From Limimaricola variabilis (GTDB lineage: Bacteria > Pseudomonadota > Alphaproteobacteria > Rhodobacterales > Rhodobacteraceae), in contig NZ_JACIBX010000010.1 in assembly GCF_014195545.1 (NCBI RefSeq), positions 27,616-91,615 of the forward strand: 64,000 nt of DNA, given 5' to 3'. Both the position numbers and the translations under genes were made by a program. The notes under the pieces were generated by a model, which did not search any database, was not told where the DNA came from, and was given only the letters and a program-made list of their open reading frames with translations. This document shows positions 7,718 through 16,095 of this stretch, piece after piece. Position 1 is the stretch's first letter. Each line of letters begins with the position of its first letter.

Positions 7718-8695
7718 TTACCCGGCTTTGCCGATACGAAGCTGCCCGTCGCCATCGATCTCGAGCGGCACGGGGTCCATCACGTAGCCGCCGAAAGCCT
7801 CCTTGCCGCCGTCTCGGAAGCCCATCAGCACGGGGCCCGTTTCGGTCATCAGCACCCTGGCCGCGTAGCGATAGCAGGGCAGATCGCCGTCGAGAAAGCC
7901 CGGCGCCACCCGCCATGACCCGCGCGGGCCGTCGCCGACGAGGTAGTGGTTGCCGGTGACCGGCGGCACGCCTGCCTTGGCCTTGCGCTCCTCGGACCAG
8001 TGGATGTCGGCGGTGCAGAACAGGCAGTACCAGCGCCCCTTGATCTCGAAGGCCTGCGGCACCTCGAGCTGGCCGTAATCGCCCACGAAGACCGGCGGTT
8101 GCAGGGTCCACTCATAGAGATCGGGCGAGGTCGCGAAGCCGATCGCGCCGCCGGCATTGGCTTCCTCGATGCCCGGCGCGCGGGCGGTGAAATACATGAG
8201 GTAGCCATCACCCTCGGGGTCCTTCATCACGAAGGGATCGCGCATCGCCCGGTCGGGCCAGAAGCCCACCTGCATCTCGGCCTCGTAATGGACGGCGTTC
8301 GGCCCTTCCAGGTCGAGACAAAGGCCGGAGCCGATGCGCTCCCAGGAATGCATGTCAGTCGAGGTGGCGTGGCCGATGCGCTGGTAGAGCCCGTTCTCAG
8401 CCGAACCGCCACCGGTGTAGAACAGGTGCCAGACCCCATCGGGGCCCTCGATCACCGATCCGGTCCAGGTCGTGGTGTCGTCCCAAGCGGGCTTCGGCGC
8501 GGGCCTCAGGCAGGTGCCCTTGTGCTCCCAGTTCACCAGATCGTCGGAGACGGCGTGGCCTTGGCTTACGTTGAAGTGGCGCAGATCCGGGTCGCCCAGC
8601 GACTTGTCGGCTTGCAGGAAATAGCCGTGCCAGCGCTGGCCGTCATGGGCGTACCAGCTGTCCCAGATCCATTTGTCGTCGAGCGAAAGCGGCAT
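7718..8695 (-). CDS. Clan GH-J glycoside hydrolase (GH32/68-like), putative beta-fructosidase
   Basis: A 325-residue, cytosolic (no signal peptide) five-bladed-propeller hydrolase. Candidate clan GH-J residues are visible: Asp12 in WIWDSW (nucleophile position), Asp153 in MRDPF (transition-state stabiliser) and Glu211 in QLEVPQ (acid/base position). TWTGSVIEGPDGVWHLFYTG is also typical. The start has GGGGAA 7 bp upstream. It is the last gene of the alpha-galactoside operon, 134 bp after the dehydrogenase gene, which may allow separate transcription. It would fit hydrolysis of the sucrose/fructosyl part left after MelA acts on raffinose. GH43 is an alternative family; specificity is inferred from context only. 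Confidence 0.65.
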   Translation of the reverse strand: MPLSLDDKWIWDSWYAHDGQRWHGYFLQADKSLGDPDLRHFNVSQGHAVSDDLVNWEHKGTCLRPAPKPAWDDTTTWTGSVIEGPDGVWHLFYTGGGSAENGLYQRIGHATSTDMHSWERIGSGLCLDLEGPNAVHYEAEMQVGFWPDRAMRDPFVMKDPEGDGYLMYFTARAPGIEEANAGGAIGFATSPDLYEWTLQPPVFVGDYGQLEVPQAFEIKGRWYCLFCTADIHWSEERKAKAGVPPVTGNHYLVGDGPRGSWRVAPGFLDGDLPCYRYAARVLMTETGPVLMGFRDGGKEAFGGYVMDPVPLEIDGDGQLRIGKAG

Positions 8696-8829
8696 GTGTT
8701 GTTCCCCGTTGAAATCGTGCGTTGGCCCGGCCGTGAAAGGTGCGCGAAGCTTTGCTGTTTTATGGCGTTTGAAGGGAGTGGAATCGGCTGTCCGTTCCCC
8801 CGGTTACGCGCACTTACTCTTGATTCTAT

Positions 8830-9759
8830 TCAGAAATTGAACGGCGCGACGGTCACCCGCCGCCCGAGCGTCATGGCGTCGGCGATATGGATCATCGGCG
8901 CGAGGTCGACATCGCTTTCGCCCTTCGCCACCAGCTCGGCCATCCGGGCATAGAGCGCGGGGTATTCGCCGGGATGCTCCGGCAGCGGCGCCGGTGTCCC
9001 GTCGATCTCGAGCCGCGCCCCGCCGTCGCGCAGGGCGATCGCGCCCTTGTTGGTCTCGATCTCGATGTCCCAGCTCTGCGGGCCTTCCTGCCGCCAGTCG
9101 AACACCGCGCCGACATTGCCGGTGAAGTCGAGCCGGGCCGCGATCGGGGTGTCGCGGTTCTCGGGAAACTCCAGCTCGGCGGAGACGAGATGCACCGGCT
9201 CGGGCAGGATCTCGGTCAGGATCGACAGCGCGTTGATGCCCGGGTCCATCACCCCCATGCCGCCGGGCTCGAAGACCCAGTCCTGGCCGGGATGCCATTT
9301 GCGCACATCCTCCTTCCAGGTGATGTGCACGCCCTGCACCACCCGCTCGATCAGCCGCGACTTCGCCGCCGCGACGCCCGCCGCCATGCGGCTGTGCCAG
9401 CTGGCATAGAGCGTGACGCCCTGCTTTGCGGCGAGCCGCTGCAGCGCCTGCACCTCGGCCAGCGTCTGGCCTGGCGGCTTTTCGAGCATCACGTGCCGCC
9501 GCGCCAGCAGCGCCTTGCGGGCATAGGCGAAGCGCGGCTGCGGCGGCAGGCAGAGCGAGATCACCTCGATGTCGGGACGCGCCGCGAGGAAGGCGTCGAA
9601 GTCGCGATGCGCCTCGACCCCCTCGACCGTGCCGGATCGGCTCACCGTCGCGGCGAGCTCCCAGTCGGGGCTCGCCTGCAGGGCCGGTACGTGCTGGTCG
9701 CGGGCGATCTTGCCGATGCCGACGAGGGCGATCTTGTAGGGACTGGTGCCGTGGGCCAT
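8830..9759 (-). CDS. D-galactose/L-arabinose 1-dehydrogenase (Gfo/Idh/MocA family)
   Basis: A 309-residue NAD(P)-dependent sugar dehydrogenase. The Rossmann motif is ALVGIGKIARDQHVPA, followed by MLEKPPGQTL (Glu93-Lys94-Pro95). KWHPGQDWVFEPGGMGVMDP then GINAL strongly recalls the Azospirillum L-arabinose 1-dehydrogenase and the galactose dehydrogenases; Asp172 and Asn176 sit where that enzyme has its catalytic pair. It would oxidise galactose to galactonolactone, feeding the dehydratase, DgoK and DgoA encoded upstream in the same operon. The ATG at 9759 overlaps the dehydratase stop (TGATG) with GGAGAG upstream; longer open frames above it are shadow sequence. Galactose is preferred as substrate because of melA and dgoKA; arabinose or fucose remain possible. 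Confidence 0.8.
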   Translation of the reverse strand: MAHGTSPYKIALVGIGKIARDQHVPALQASPDWELAATVSRSGTVEGVEAHRDFDAFLAARPDIEVISLCLPPQPRFAYARKALLARRHVMLEKPPGQTLAEVQALQRLAAKQGVTLYASWHSRMAAGVAAAKSRLIERVVQGVHITWKEDVRKWHPGQDWVFEPGGMGVMDPGINALSILTEILPEPVHLVSAELEFPENRDTPIAARLDFTGNVGAVFDWRQEGPQSWDIEIETNKGAIALRDGGARLEIDGTPAPLPEHPGEYPALYARMAELVAKGESDVDLAPMIHIADAMTLGRRVTVAPFNF

Positions 9760-11501
9760 CAATGGCTCTCCTTGCCGACCGCGTTGCCGCGACAGCCGAC
9801 CAGGAAGTCGAAATCGGCGCCGGTCTCCGGCCCCATCACCCGCTCGTGGTAGAGGCTGGCATAGCCCGAGGCGGGGGCCTGCACCTGCGGCGTCCATGCG
9901 GCCAGACGCGCCGCCAGCTCCTCGTCCGAGATGTCGAGATGCAGCCGCCGCGCGGCGACGTCGAGCTCGATCATGTCGCCCGAGCGCACCACCGCCAGCG
10001 GCCCGCCGCGCGCCGCCTCGGGCGAGGTGTGCAGCACCACGGTGCCATAGGCGGTGCCGGACATCCGCGCGTCCGAGATCCGCACCATGTCGGTGATGCC
10101 CTTGCGCAGCACCTTGGGCGGCAGGCCCATATTGCCGACCTCGGCCATGCCGGGATAGCCGCGCGGCCCGCAATTGCGGAGGACCATCACGCAGCTTTCG
10201 TCGATGTCGAGATCCTCGTCATTGATCCGCGCCTTGTAGTCGTCGATGTCCTCGAACACGACGGCCCGGCCCCGGTGCTGCATCAGCGCAGGCGTCGCGG
10301 CCGAGGGTTTGAGCACGGCACCCAAGGGCGCGAGGTTGCCCTTGAGCACGGCGATGCCGCCCGACTTGGCCAGCGCGCGCTCGACCGGAAGGATCACGTC
10401 CTCGTTCCAGTTCTGCACCTCCTTGACCTCGTCCCAGATCGCGCCGCCTGACACGGTCAGCGCCTCGCGGTGCAGCAGCCCCGCTTCGCCGAGCCGCTTG
10501 ATGACGACCGGCAGGCCGCCGGCATAGAAGAACTCTTCCATCAAATGCTGGCCCGAAGGCATCAGGTTGACGATGGTCGGCACGTCGCGGCCGCAGCGGT
10601 CCCAATCCTCGAGCGTCAGGTCGATCCCGACCCGCCCGGCGATGGCGAGCAGGTGGATCACCGCATTGGTGGAGCCGCCGATCGCCGCATTGGTGCGGAT
10701 CGCGTTCTCGAAGGCCTCGCGGGTCATGATGTCTGAGGGCTTCAGGTCGTCCTTGACCATGTCAACGATGCGCCGACCGGTCAGATGCGCCATGACCCGG
10801 CGGCGGCTGTCGACCGCCGGGATCGCGGCGTTGCCCGACAGCGCCATGCCGAGCGCCTCGGCCATCGAGGCCATGGTCGAGGCCGTGCCCATGGTGTTGC
10901 ACGAGCCGGGCGAGCGGCTCATCGAGGCCTCGGCCTCGACGAACTCGGCCTCGGTCATCTCGCCCGCGCGCACGGCCTCGGAGAAGCGCCACAGATGCGT
11001 GCCCGAGCCCACCCGCTCGCCGCGGAAATGGCCGTTCAGCATCGGCCCGCCCGAAACCACGATCGCCGGCAGGTCGACCGAGGCCGCGCCCATCAGCAGC
11101 GCCGGCGTGGTCTTGTCGCAGCCGGCCAGCAGCACCACGCCGTCGATGCATTTGCCGCGCACCGCCTCCTCGACATCCATGGCGCACAGGTTGCGATACA
11201 TCATCGCGGTCGGGCGCAGCGTCGATTCCGACGGGGAGAACACCGGGAACTCGACCGGCAGGCCGCCAGCCTCGTAGATGCCGAACTTCACCCGCTCCGC
11301 GAGGTCGCGCAGATGCGCGTTGCAGGGCGTCAGCTCCGACCAGGTGTTGCAGATGCCGATCACCGGGCGGCCGTCGAACAGGTCGGCGGGCAGGCCTTGG
11401 TTCTTCATCCAGCTGCGGTGATAGATCGCGTCCTTCGACGTGCCGCCGAACCATTCCTGCGAACGCAGCTTGCGGGGCCAGGGGGCGGGGGTGAAGCTCA
11501 T
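9759..11501 (-). CDS. Sugar acid dehydratase (IlvD/Edd family; arabonate/galactonate type)
   Basis: A 580-residue iron-sulfur dehydratase. Cys60 (NTWSELTPCNAH), Cys128 (AGCDKTTPA) and Cys201 (SPGSCNTMGTAST) match the three [2Fe-2S] ligands of the Rhizobium L-arabonate dehydratase, and Lys130 matches its carbamylated lysine. That enzyme family also takes D-galactonate and D-fuconate. Here, between dgoA and a galactose-type dehydrogenase, galactonate to 2-keto-3-deoxygalactonate is the most economical role. The ATG overlaps the stop of a 47-codon ORF (ATGA) and its own stop overlaps the next start (TGATG). An unrelated galactonate dehydratase, DgoD, is encoded at 61847-62995. Confidence 0.85.
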   Translation of the reverse strand: MSFTPAPWPRKLRSQEWFGGTSKDAIYHRSWMKNQGLPADLFDGRPVIGICNTWSELTPCNAHLRDLAERVKFGIYEAGGLPVEFPVFSPSESTLRPTAMMYRNLCAMDVEEAVRGKCIDGVVLLAGCDKTTPALLMGAASVDLPAIVVSGGPMLNGHFRGERVGSGTHLWRFSEAVRAGEMTEAEFVEAEASMSRSPGSCNTMGTASTMASMAEALGMALSGNAAIPAVDSRRRVMAHLTGRRIVDMVKDDLKPSDIMTREAFENAIRTNAAIGGSTNAVIHLLAIAGRVGIDLTLEDWDRCGRDVPTIVNLMPSGQHLMEEFFYAGGLPVVIKRLGEAGLLHREALTVSGGAIWDEVKEVQNWNEDVILPVERALAKSGGIAVLKGNLAPLGAVLKPSAATPALMQHRGRAVVFEDIDDYKARINDEDLDIDESCVMVLRNCGPRGYPGMAEVGNMGLPPKVLRKGITDMVRISDARMSGTAYGTVVLHTSPEAARGGPLAVVRSGDMIELDVAARRLHLDISDEELAARLAAWTPQVQAPASGYASLYHERVMGPETGADFDFLVGCRGNAVGKESH

Positions 11502-11641
11502 GGAAGGCCTTTCGAAAGCGGGGTGACGCGCGCCATGCCCGCATCGGGGGCCTGCGCGAGCGGGTTGATGAGCGGCAGGCCGAAGGGCGCGGCCTCGATC
11601 TCGAACACGTCACTGGTCAATTGGCAGGCTCGGCAAGTCAT
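11498..11641 (-). CDS. Small 47-aa ORF, translationally coupled on both sides
   Basis: An open frame of 47 codons that starts on the dgoA stop (ATGA, 11641-11638) and ends on the dehydratase start (ATGA, 11501-11498). The product starts [20 protein letters not shown] and ends [12 protein letters not shown]. It has a Cys-x2-Cys pair, no signal peptide or membrane helix, and matches no family I know. The double ATGA coupling is the same style used by neighbouring genes, which argues that ribosomes pass through it. It may be a real small protein, or an in-frame deletion remnant of a larger gene, for example a lactonase, which this pathway otherwise lacks. Confidence 0.5.
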   Translation of the reverse strand: MTCRACQLTSDVFEIEAAPFGLPLINPLAQAPDAGMARVTPLSKGLP

Positions 11642-12246
11642 GAAGCGTAAGCCTCGTCATAGGCGGCGACGATGTCGTAGGCGCGGGTAGCGAGGTCCTC
11701 GATCGAAACACCGGGCGTGTAGAGCGCGGTGCCGATGCCGAAGCCATGGGCTCCAGCTTGGCGCCATTCGGCGAAGTTCGACGGCCCGGCACCGCCCACG
11801 GCGTAGATCCGCGCCTCCTTCGGATAGACCGCACGCATTGCTTTCAGCCCGTCGGGACCGATCAAGCTGGCGGGAAACAGCTTCAATCCGGTGGCCCCGG
11901 CGGCCAGCGCGGCGAAGCCCTCGGTCGGAGTCATCACCCCCGGCCAGCTTTGCATGTCGCGCTTCACCGTAGCGCGGATCACCTCCGGGTCCATGTTCGG
12001 CGAGACGATCAGCGTGCCTCCGGCCGCGCGGACCTCGGCCACTTGCGCGGTCGTCAGCACAGTGCCGGCGCCGATCGTCGCGCGGTCGCCACAGGCCTCA
12101 ACCATGGTACGGATGCTGTCGAACGGGCGCGGCGAATTCAGCGGCACCTCGATCTCCGTGATCCCGGCGGCGATCAGCGTCTCGGCGACCGGGACCGCTT
12201 CGTCCGGGGTCACGCCGCGCAGGATCGCAATCAGGGTGCGTGTCAT
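11638..12246 (-). CDS. dgoA: 2-dehydro-3-deoxy-6-phosphogalactonate aldolase
   Basis: A 202-residue class I aldolase of the KDPG/KDPGal family (E. coli DgoA is about 205 residues). [20 protein letters not shown] is the family start, [11 protein letters not shown] carries the catalytic Glu33, and Lys122 in TGLKLFPAS is the Schiff-base lysine. It cleaves KDPGal to pyruvate and glyceraldehyde 3-phosphate, the last step of the De Ley-Doudoroff galactose route. The ATG at 12246 overlaps the dgoK stop by 4 bp and its own stop overlaps the following small ORF. The Leu-Asn in VPLNSP favours the galactonate over the gluconate enzyme, as does the dgoK neighbour. Confidence 0.88.
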   Translation of the reverse strand: MTRTLIAILRGVTPDEAVPVAETLIAAGITEIEVPLNSPRPFDSIRTMVEACGDRATIGAGTVLTTAQVAEVRAAGGTLIVSPNMDPEVIRATVKRDMQSWPGVMTPTEGFAALAAGATGLKLFPASLIGPDGLKAMRAVYPKEARIYAVGGAGPSNFAEWRQAGAHGFGIGTALYTPGVSIEDLATRAYDIVAAYDEAYAS

Positions 12247-13133
12247 GAGGTAATCCCTTGTTTCCAAGCAGCGGTAAGGCCGGCGAGGGTGACCGCGGTG
12301 GCGTCGGCCTGCGTGGCGGGAGCGGCCTGGGCCGCAAGCGCGCGAACATAGAGCTCGGCCAGGTCACCGGCGCCGATCACGCCGATCTGCTGACCCAGCC
12401 AGTAGGGCTTGGCGGCAGCGAGTTCCGCCCCGATCAGAAGCCCCGAAAGCCGGGCACGGGCGACGCCGGATCCGTGCCCGTGCAGCAGGTCGGCGGCGCG
12501 GATCGAGAACAGGGAAGACGCCAGTCGTTCAGGGCGCGAGAGCGTCTCGTTCACCGCGGCGGCGAACGCCTCCTCTTTCCAGTCCGTCCCCTGCACCGAG
12601 TGCCGCAGGACGGTATGGGCCGAGAGCGCGGCGAACAGCTCGCCGGTCATGAAGCTGCGGAAGCTGACCACTTCGCCGGCGCTGACATGCGCCCATTTCG
12701 AATGGCTGCCGGGCAGGCAGAGCACGCCGCTCCAGTTCGGATTCAGCGCAAGGAAGCCGGCGATTTGGGTTTCTTCGCCGCGCATCACGTCGGCCGGTTC
12801 GGCCTGAGACAGGCCAGGGATGATTGACACGTCGAGCCCGCCCGGCACTTGGGTCAGCTGTGACGCGAGCGGCGCGCAGGGCACCGCCGAATAGGTCGCC
12901 TCGACCCAGCCCTGCCGCGCGCCGACCATGCCGCAGGCGATCATCGGCACCGGGCCGTGGTCCAGCCAGTCGCCGCACATCTCGCGCAACGCCGGTTCAA
13001 ACTGGTCGGGGGACAGCGTGCCCATGCCCTTGGCCGAGCCGCGCTCTTCCAGCACCGCGCCCGAGCCGCTCATCGCCCAGCCTCGCAAATGCGTCGTGCC
13101 CCAGTCGAGGGCAATCCAGTCTGGTGTCGTCAT
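12243..13133 (-). CDS. dgoK: 2-dehydro-3-deoxygalactonokinase
   Basis: A 296-residue sugar-acid kinase of the DgoK family. The N-terminal phosphate-binding segment [19 protein letters not shown], the block [38 protein letters not shown] and [14 protein letters not shown] are characteristic. It phosphorylates 2-keto-3-deoxygalactonate at O6, making the substrate of DgoA. It lies 63 bp after the halogenase gene and overlaps dgoA by 4 bp. Length and motif order are normal. Confidence 0.88.
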   Translation of the reverse strand: MTTPDWIALDWGTTHLRGWAMSGSGAVLEERGSAKGMGTLSPDQFEPALREMCGDWLDHGPVPMIACGMVGARQGWVEATYSAVPCAPLASQLTQVPGGLDVSIIPGLSQAEPADVMRGEETQIAGFLALNPNWSGVLCLPGSHSKWAHVSAGEVVSFRSFMTGELFAALSAHTVLRHSVQGTDWKEEAFAAAVNETLSRPERLASSLFSIRAADLLHGHGSGVARARLSGLLIGAELAAAKPYWLGQQIGVIGAGDLAELYVRALAAQAAPATQADATAVTLAGLTAAWKQGITS

Positions 13134-13196
13134 CAGATGATCCTTGATCGCCGCGCACGGATTGCCAGCCGCTGTCGGCCGGGCCCCGACGATGTC

Positions 13197-14735
13197 TCAG
13201 TGTTGCAGTTGCTCCGCATCGGCCTTTGAACCGAGCGGTTCCAGAAGATCCAGCCATTCCCGATGCCCCAGACAGCGTTGGGAGGCTTTGCAGTATTCGT
13301 CGATGAGCTCCCCATGCAGCTCCGCTGCCGTCCTCCGGTCTGCGGGTCGTGAGCCAAGCGCCTGCTCTGCGGCCTCGCGGTCGAGAAGCCCGAGACCCGC
13401 CAGCACCGGTCGCCAGAGCTGCTCCTCGACATGAGGCAACCGCATCGGGAAATGTGCAAAATCCGATCTCTCGGGCATCCGGTTTGCCCAATCGGCAAGT
13501 CGATCGGTCAGGGCCGCCGGGTGGCTGCCGGCCACGTCGCGCCAGAAGCCGGTGTCACGTCGCTCCGAGAAGTAATGCGCGCGGATGAAATCTCGAAAAT
13601 CGTCCACCTGCCGCGCATGCGCGGCGTTGTAGCGCGCGCGGCCTTCCGGATCGTCGTGCCAACCCACGAGCAGCAACAGCTGGACGATGGTGCCATGAAT
13701 CGAGGTCGCCTCGAGCGGCTCGAGAAAGGACGAGGCGAGCCCGAGTGCGACGGTGTTGCCGATCCAGGGTGCCCGCAGTCGCCCGGCCCGGATCGGGATG
13801 TCGGCGCGCGGTTCGATCGAATGACCGAGCGCGGCTTCGATCTCGGCTTGTGCCTGATCTGGCGTTGTATGGAGGTCGGAATAGACATAGCCGCACCCCA
13901 TTCGGTCACGGGTGGGGATTTGCCACATCCAGCCTGCGCCTTGCGCCCATGCCAGAGTGAATGGCGCGACCTCGGTGTCTGGGTCATGATTGAGCCAGAA
14001 CGGCATCGCGCGGTTGACCGGCAGCACGTCGCCGTAATCGATCCACTGGGCTCCGAGCGACCCGATCAGTGTCCGGCGGAACCCGGTGCAGTCGAGAAAC
14101 AAATCGGCCTCAATGCGTCGCCCATCCTCGAGCGCCAGCGTGGTGATGCCAACCGGGCCGGTCTGGACCCCCGTGACCTGCGCATCGATCCGCGTGACGC
14201 CGCGCGCCTTGCTGCGTAGCCACATCCCCACACGGGCCTGGTCAAAGTGATAGGCATGGTGAAACGGTCCGGCGGGCACCAGCAGGTCTCCGATCCTTGC
14301 CACCGGGGCACGCCCTGCATCCATCAGCGCCTGAAACAGGTGCGCCTCTGTCAGGGGGCGCCCCGACGCCAACGCATACTGGGCCAGCGGCACGCCCGGG
14401 GCCACGAGGTGCGGATCGTCGATCGGACCGTCATAGTGATGGCCAATCCGCCGCCAGTCGCGGTGGCGGATGCCGTATTTCACCGTGGCCCCGGTGGCCG
14501 CCATGAACTCGGCCTCTTCGAGACCGAGATGCTTGAGCATTTGCCGGAACACCGCAGTGGTGCCTTCACCGACCCCGATTGTCGGGATCTTCGACGACTC
14601 CACCACGGTGACCGTTCCCACCTGTCCGCCCCCCCCCTGCCCGGCCCGCAGTTGCGCATCGCGCAGGATCAGTGCCGCGAGCCAGCCCGCGGTGCCGCCG
14701 CCGACGATGACGATGCGACCGGACAGGAGGCTCAT
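13197..14735 (-). CDS. FAD-dependent tryptophan-halogenase-like protein
   Basis: A 512-residue flavin-dependent halogenase homologue. It has the FAD-binding GGGTAGW (residues 12-18), the conserved lysine in TVKYGIRHRDW (Lys86, matching the catalytic lysine of PrnA/RebH), and the halogenase signature WMWQIP (269-274). FLEPLEATSIHG carries Glu342, matching the PrnA active-site glutamate, but the neighbouring serine is Ala. The start (ATG 14735) is 1 bp from the melA stop, so it is an integral gene of the alpha-galactoside operon. No flavin reductase is nearby. The substrate is unknown; a free or glycosylated aromatic compound is possible. A role in sugar catabolism is not established. Confidence 0.82.
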   Translation of the reverse strand: MSLLSGRIVIVGGGTAGWLAALILRDAQLRAGQGGGGQVGTVTVVESSKIPTIGVGEGTTAVFRQMLKHLGLEEAEFMAATGATVKYGIRHRDWRRIGHHYDGPIDDPHLVAPGVPLAQYALASGRPLTEAHLFQALMDAGRAPVARIGDLLVPAGPFHHAYHFDQARVGMWLRSKARGVTRIDAQVTGVQTGPVGITTLALEDGRRIEADLFLDCTGFRRTLIGSLGAQWIDYGDVLPVNRAMPFWLNHDPDTEVAPFTLAWAQGAGWMWQIPTRDRMGCGYVYSDLHTTPDQAQAEIEAALGHSIEPRADIPIRAGRLRAPWIGNTVALGLASSFLEPLEATSIHGTIVQLLLLVGWHDDPEGRARYNAAHARQVDDFRDFIRAHYFSERRDTGFWRDVAGSHPAALTDRLADWANRMPERSDFAHFPMRLPHVEEQLWRPVLAGLGLLDREAAEQALGSRPADRRTAAELHGELIDEYCKASQRCLGHREWLDLLEPLGSKADAEQLQH

Positions 14736-14736
14736 G

Positions 14737-16095
14737 TCACGATGCCTTGCGTCGCTCGACCCGCGCGAACTCGGGCAGCCAGTCGCCATGCGCTTCGAGC
14801 AGTGCGTCGGTCACCGCCCAGATCTGGTCGAGATCGAGCTCGGCCGCGGTATGCGGGTCGAGCATGGCGGCGTGGTAGATGTGCTCAGGGTTCTGCTCCA
14901 TCAACGCCGCGACGGTCAGCTCCTGCACGTTGATGTTGGTGCGCATCAGGGCGACCAGCTGCGGCGGGATGTCGGTGACCACCGTGGGCTGGAGCCCGTT
15001 GGCGTCGACCAGCACCGGCACCTCGACGGCGCAGCCTTCGGGCAGCTGCGGGATGAAGCCCTGGTTGCGGATGTTGCCGTAGATCACGCTGGGCTGGCCC
15101 GTGACCACCGAGTTGATGATCTCGCTGGCGTATTCATGGCTCGGCTTCACGGTGATGCTCTCGGCCTCGCGGTATTTCGCCGCCTGCCGCTCCCAGGCCT
15201 CGACCTGCTCGACGCAGCGCTTGGGGTATTCGTCGAGCGGAATGCCGAACTTCTCGATCAGGTCGGGACGGTCGCGCTTGATGAAATAGGGCAGGTATTC
15301 GGCGTGGTGCTCCGAGCTTTCGGTGACGAAGTAGCCCAGTCGCGACATCATCTCGTAGCGCACCTTGTTCGGGCAGCGCGGCGAATGCGAGAAGCGCGGG
15401 AAGCGGCCCTCGGCATAGCCCTGCTTCAGCGCCGGGTAGAGGTCGCGGAAGCTGCCATCGGGCTGGCGATGCTCGAAGTTCAGGAAATAGGCCATGTGGT
15501 TGATGCCGGCCGAACGGTAGCGGATCTCGTCGACGGGGATGCCGAGATCCTTGGCCAACTCCTTTGCGGTGCCCTGAACGGAGTGGCACAGCCCCACCTG
15601 CCGGATCTGCGGATACTTCGCGCCGATCGCCCAGGTGTTGATCGCCATCGGGTTGACGTATTGCAGCATGATCGCCTGCGGGCAGACCTCAAGCATGTCC
15701 TCGCAGATCGACCACAGATGCGGCACGGTCCTGAGCCCGCGCATGATGCCGCCCACACCCAGCGTGTCGGCGATGGTCTGGCGCAGGCCGAAGCCCTTGG
15801 GGATCTCGAAATCGGTGACCGTGCAGGGCTCGTAGCCGCCGATCTGGAAGCAGACCACGACGAAGTCCGCGCCGTCCAACGCCGCGCGTTGGTTGTCGAA
15901 GGTGCGCACGGTGGCGGTGCCGCCGAGCGTCTGCGCCATCTTGCCGACCACGACCTCGGATTCCTCGAGCCGCTTGGGATTGATGTCCATCAGCCGGATC
16001 TCGGCATCTTTCAGCGCCTCGCGGCTCAGGATGTCGCCGGCGATGTTCTTGGTGAAGACGGTGGAGCCCGCCCCGATGAAGGTGATTGTCGTCAT
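14737..16095 (-). CDS. melA: Alpha-galactosidase, GH4
   Basis: A 452-residue GH4 enzyme closely resembling E. coli MelA over its whole length. MTTITFIGAGSTVFTKNIAG is the NAD-binding start; ADFVVVCFQIGGYEPCTVTD and YVNPMAINTWA are MelA blocks. GLCHSVQGTA gives Cys170 and AGINHMAYF gives His200, the Mn2+ ligands. GH4 enzymes hydrolyse through an NAD-dependent oxidation-elimination mechanism in the cytoplasm, here on melibiose- or raffinose-type alpha-galactosides brought in by the adjacent ABC importer. The ATG overlaps the ATPase stop by 4 bp. A further upstream in-frame start would lie inside the ATPase gene and is rejected. Confidence 0.93.
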   Translation of the reverse strand: MTTITFIGAGSTVFTKNIAGDILSREALKDAEIRLMDINPKRLEESEVVVGKMAQTLGGTATVRTFDNQRAALDGADFVVVCFQIGGYEPCTVTDFEIPKGFGLRQTIADTLGVGGIMRGLRTVPHLWSICEDMLEVCPQAIMLQYVNPMAINTWAIGAKYPQIRQVGLCHSVQGTAKELAKDLGIPVDEIRYRSAGINHMAYFLNFEHRQPDGSFRDLYPALKQGYAEGRFPRFSHSPRCPNKVRYEMMSRLGYFVTESSEHHAEYLPYFIKRDRPDLIEKFGIPLDEYPKRCVEQVEAWERQAAKYREAESITVKPSHEYASEIINSVVTGQPSVIYGNIRNQGFIPQLPEGCAVEVPVLVDANGLQPTVVTDIPPQLVALMRTNINVQELTVAALMEQNPEHIYHAAMLDPHTAAELDLDQIWAVTDALLEAHGDWLPEFARVERRKAS

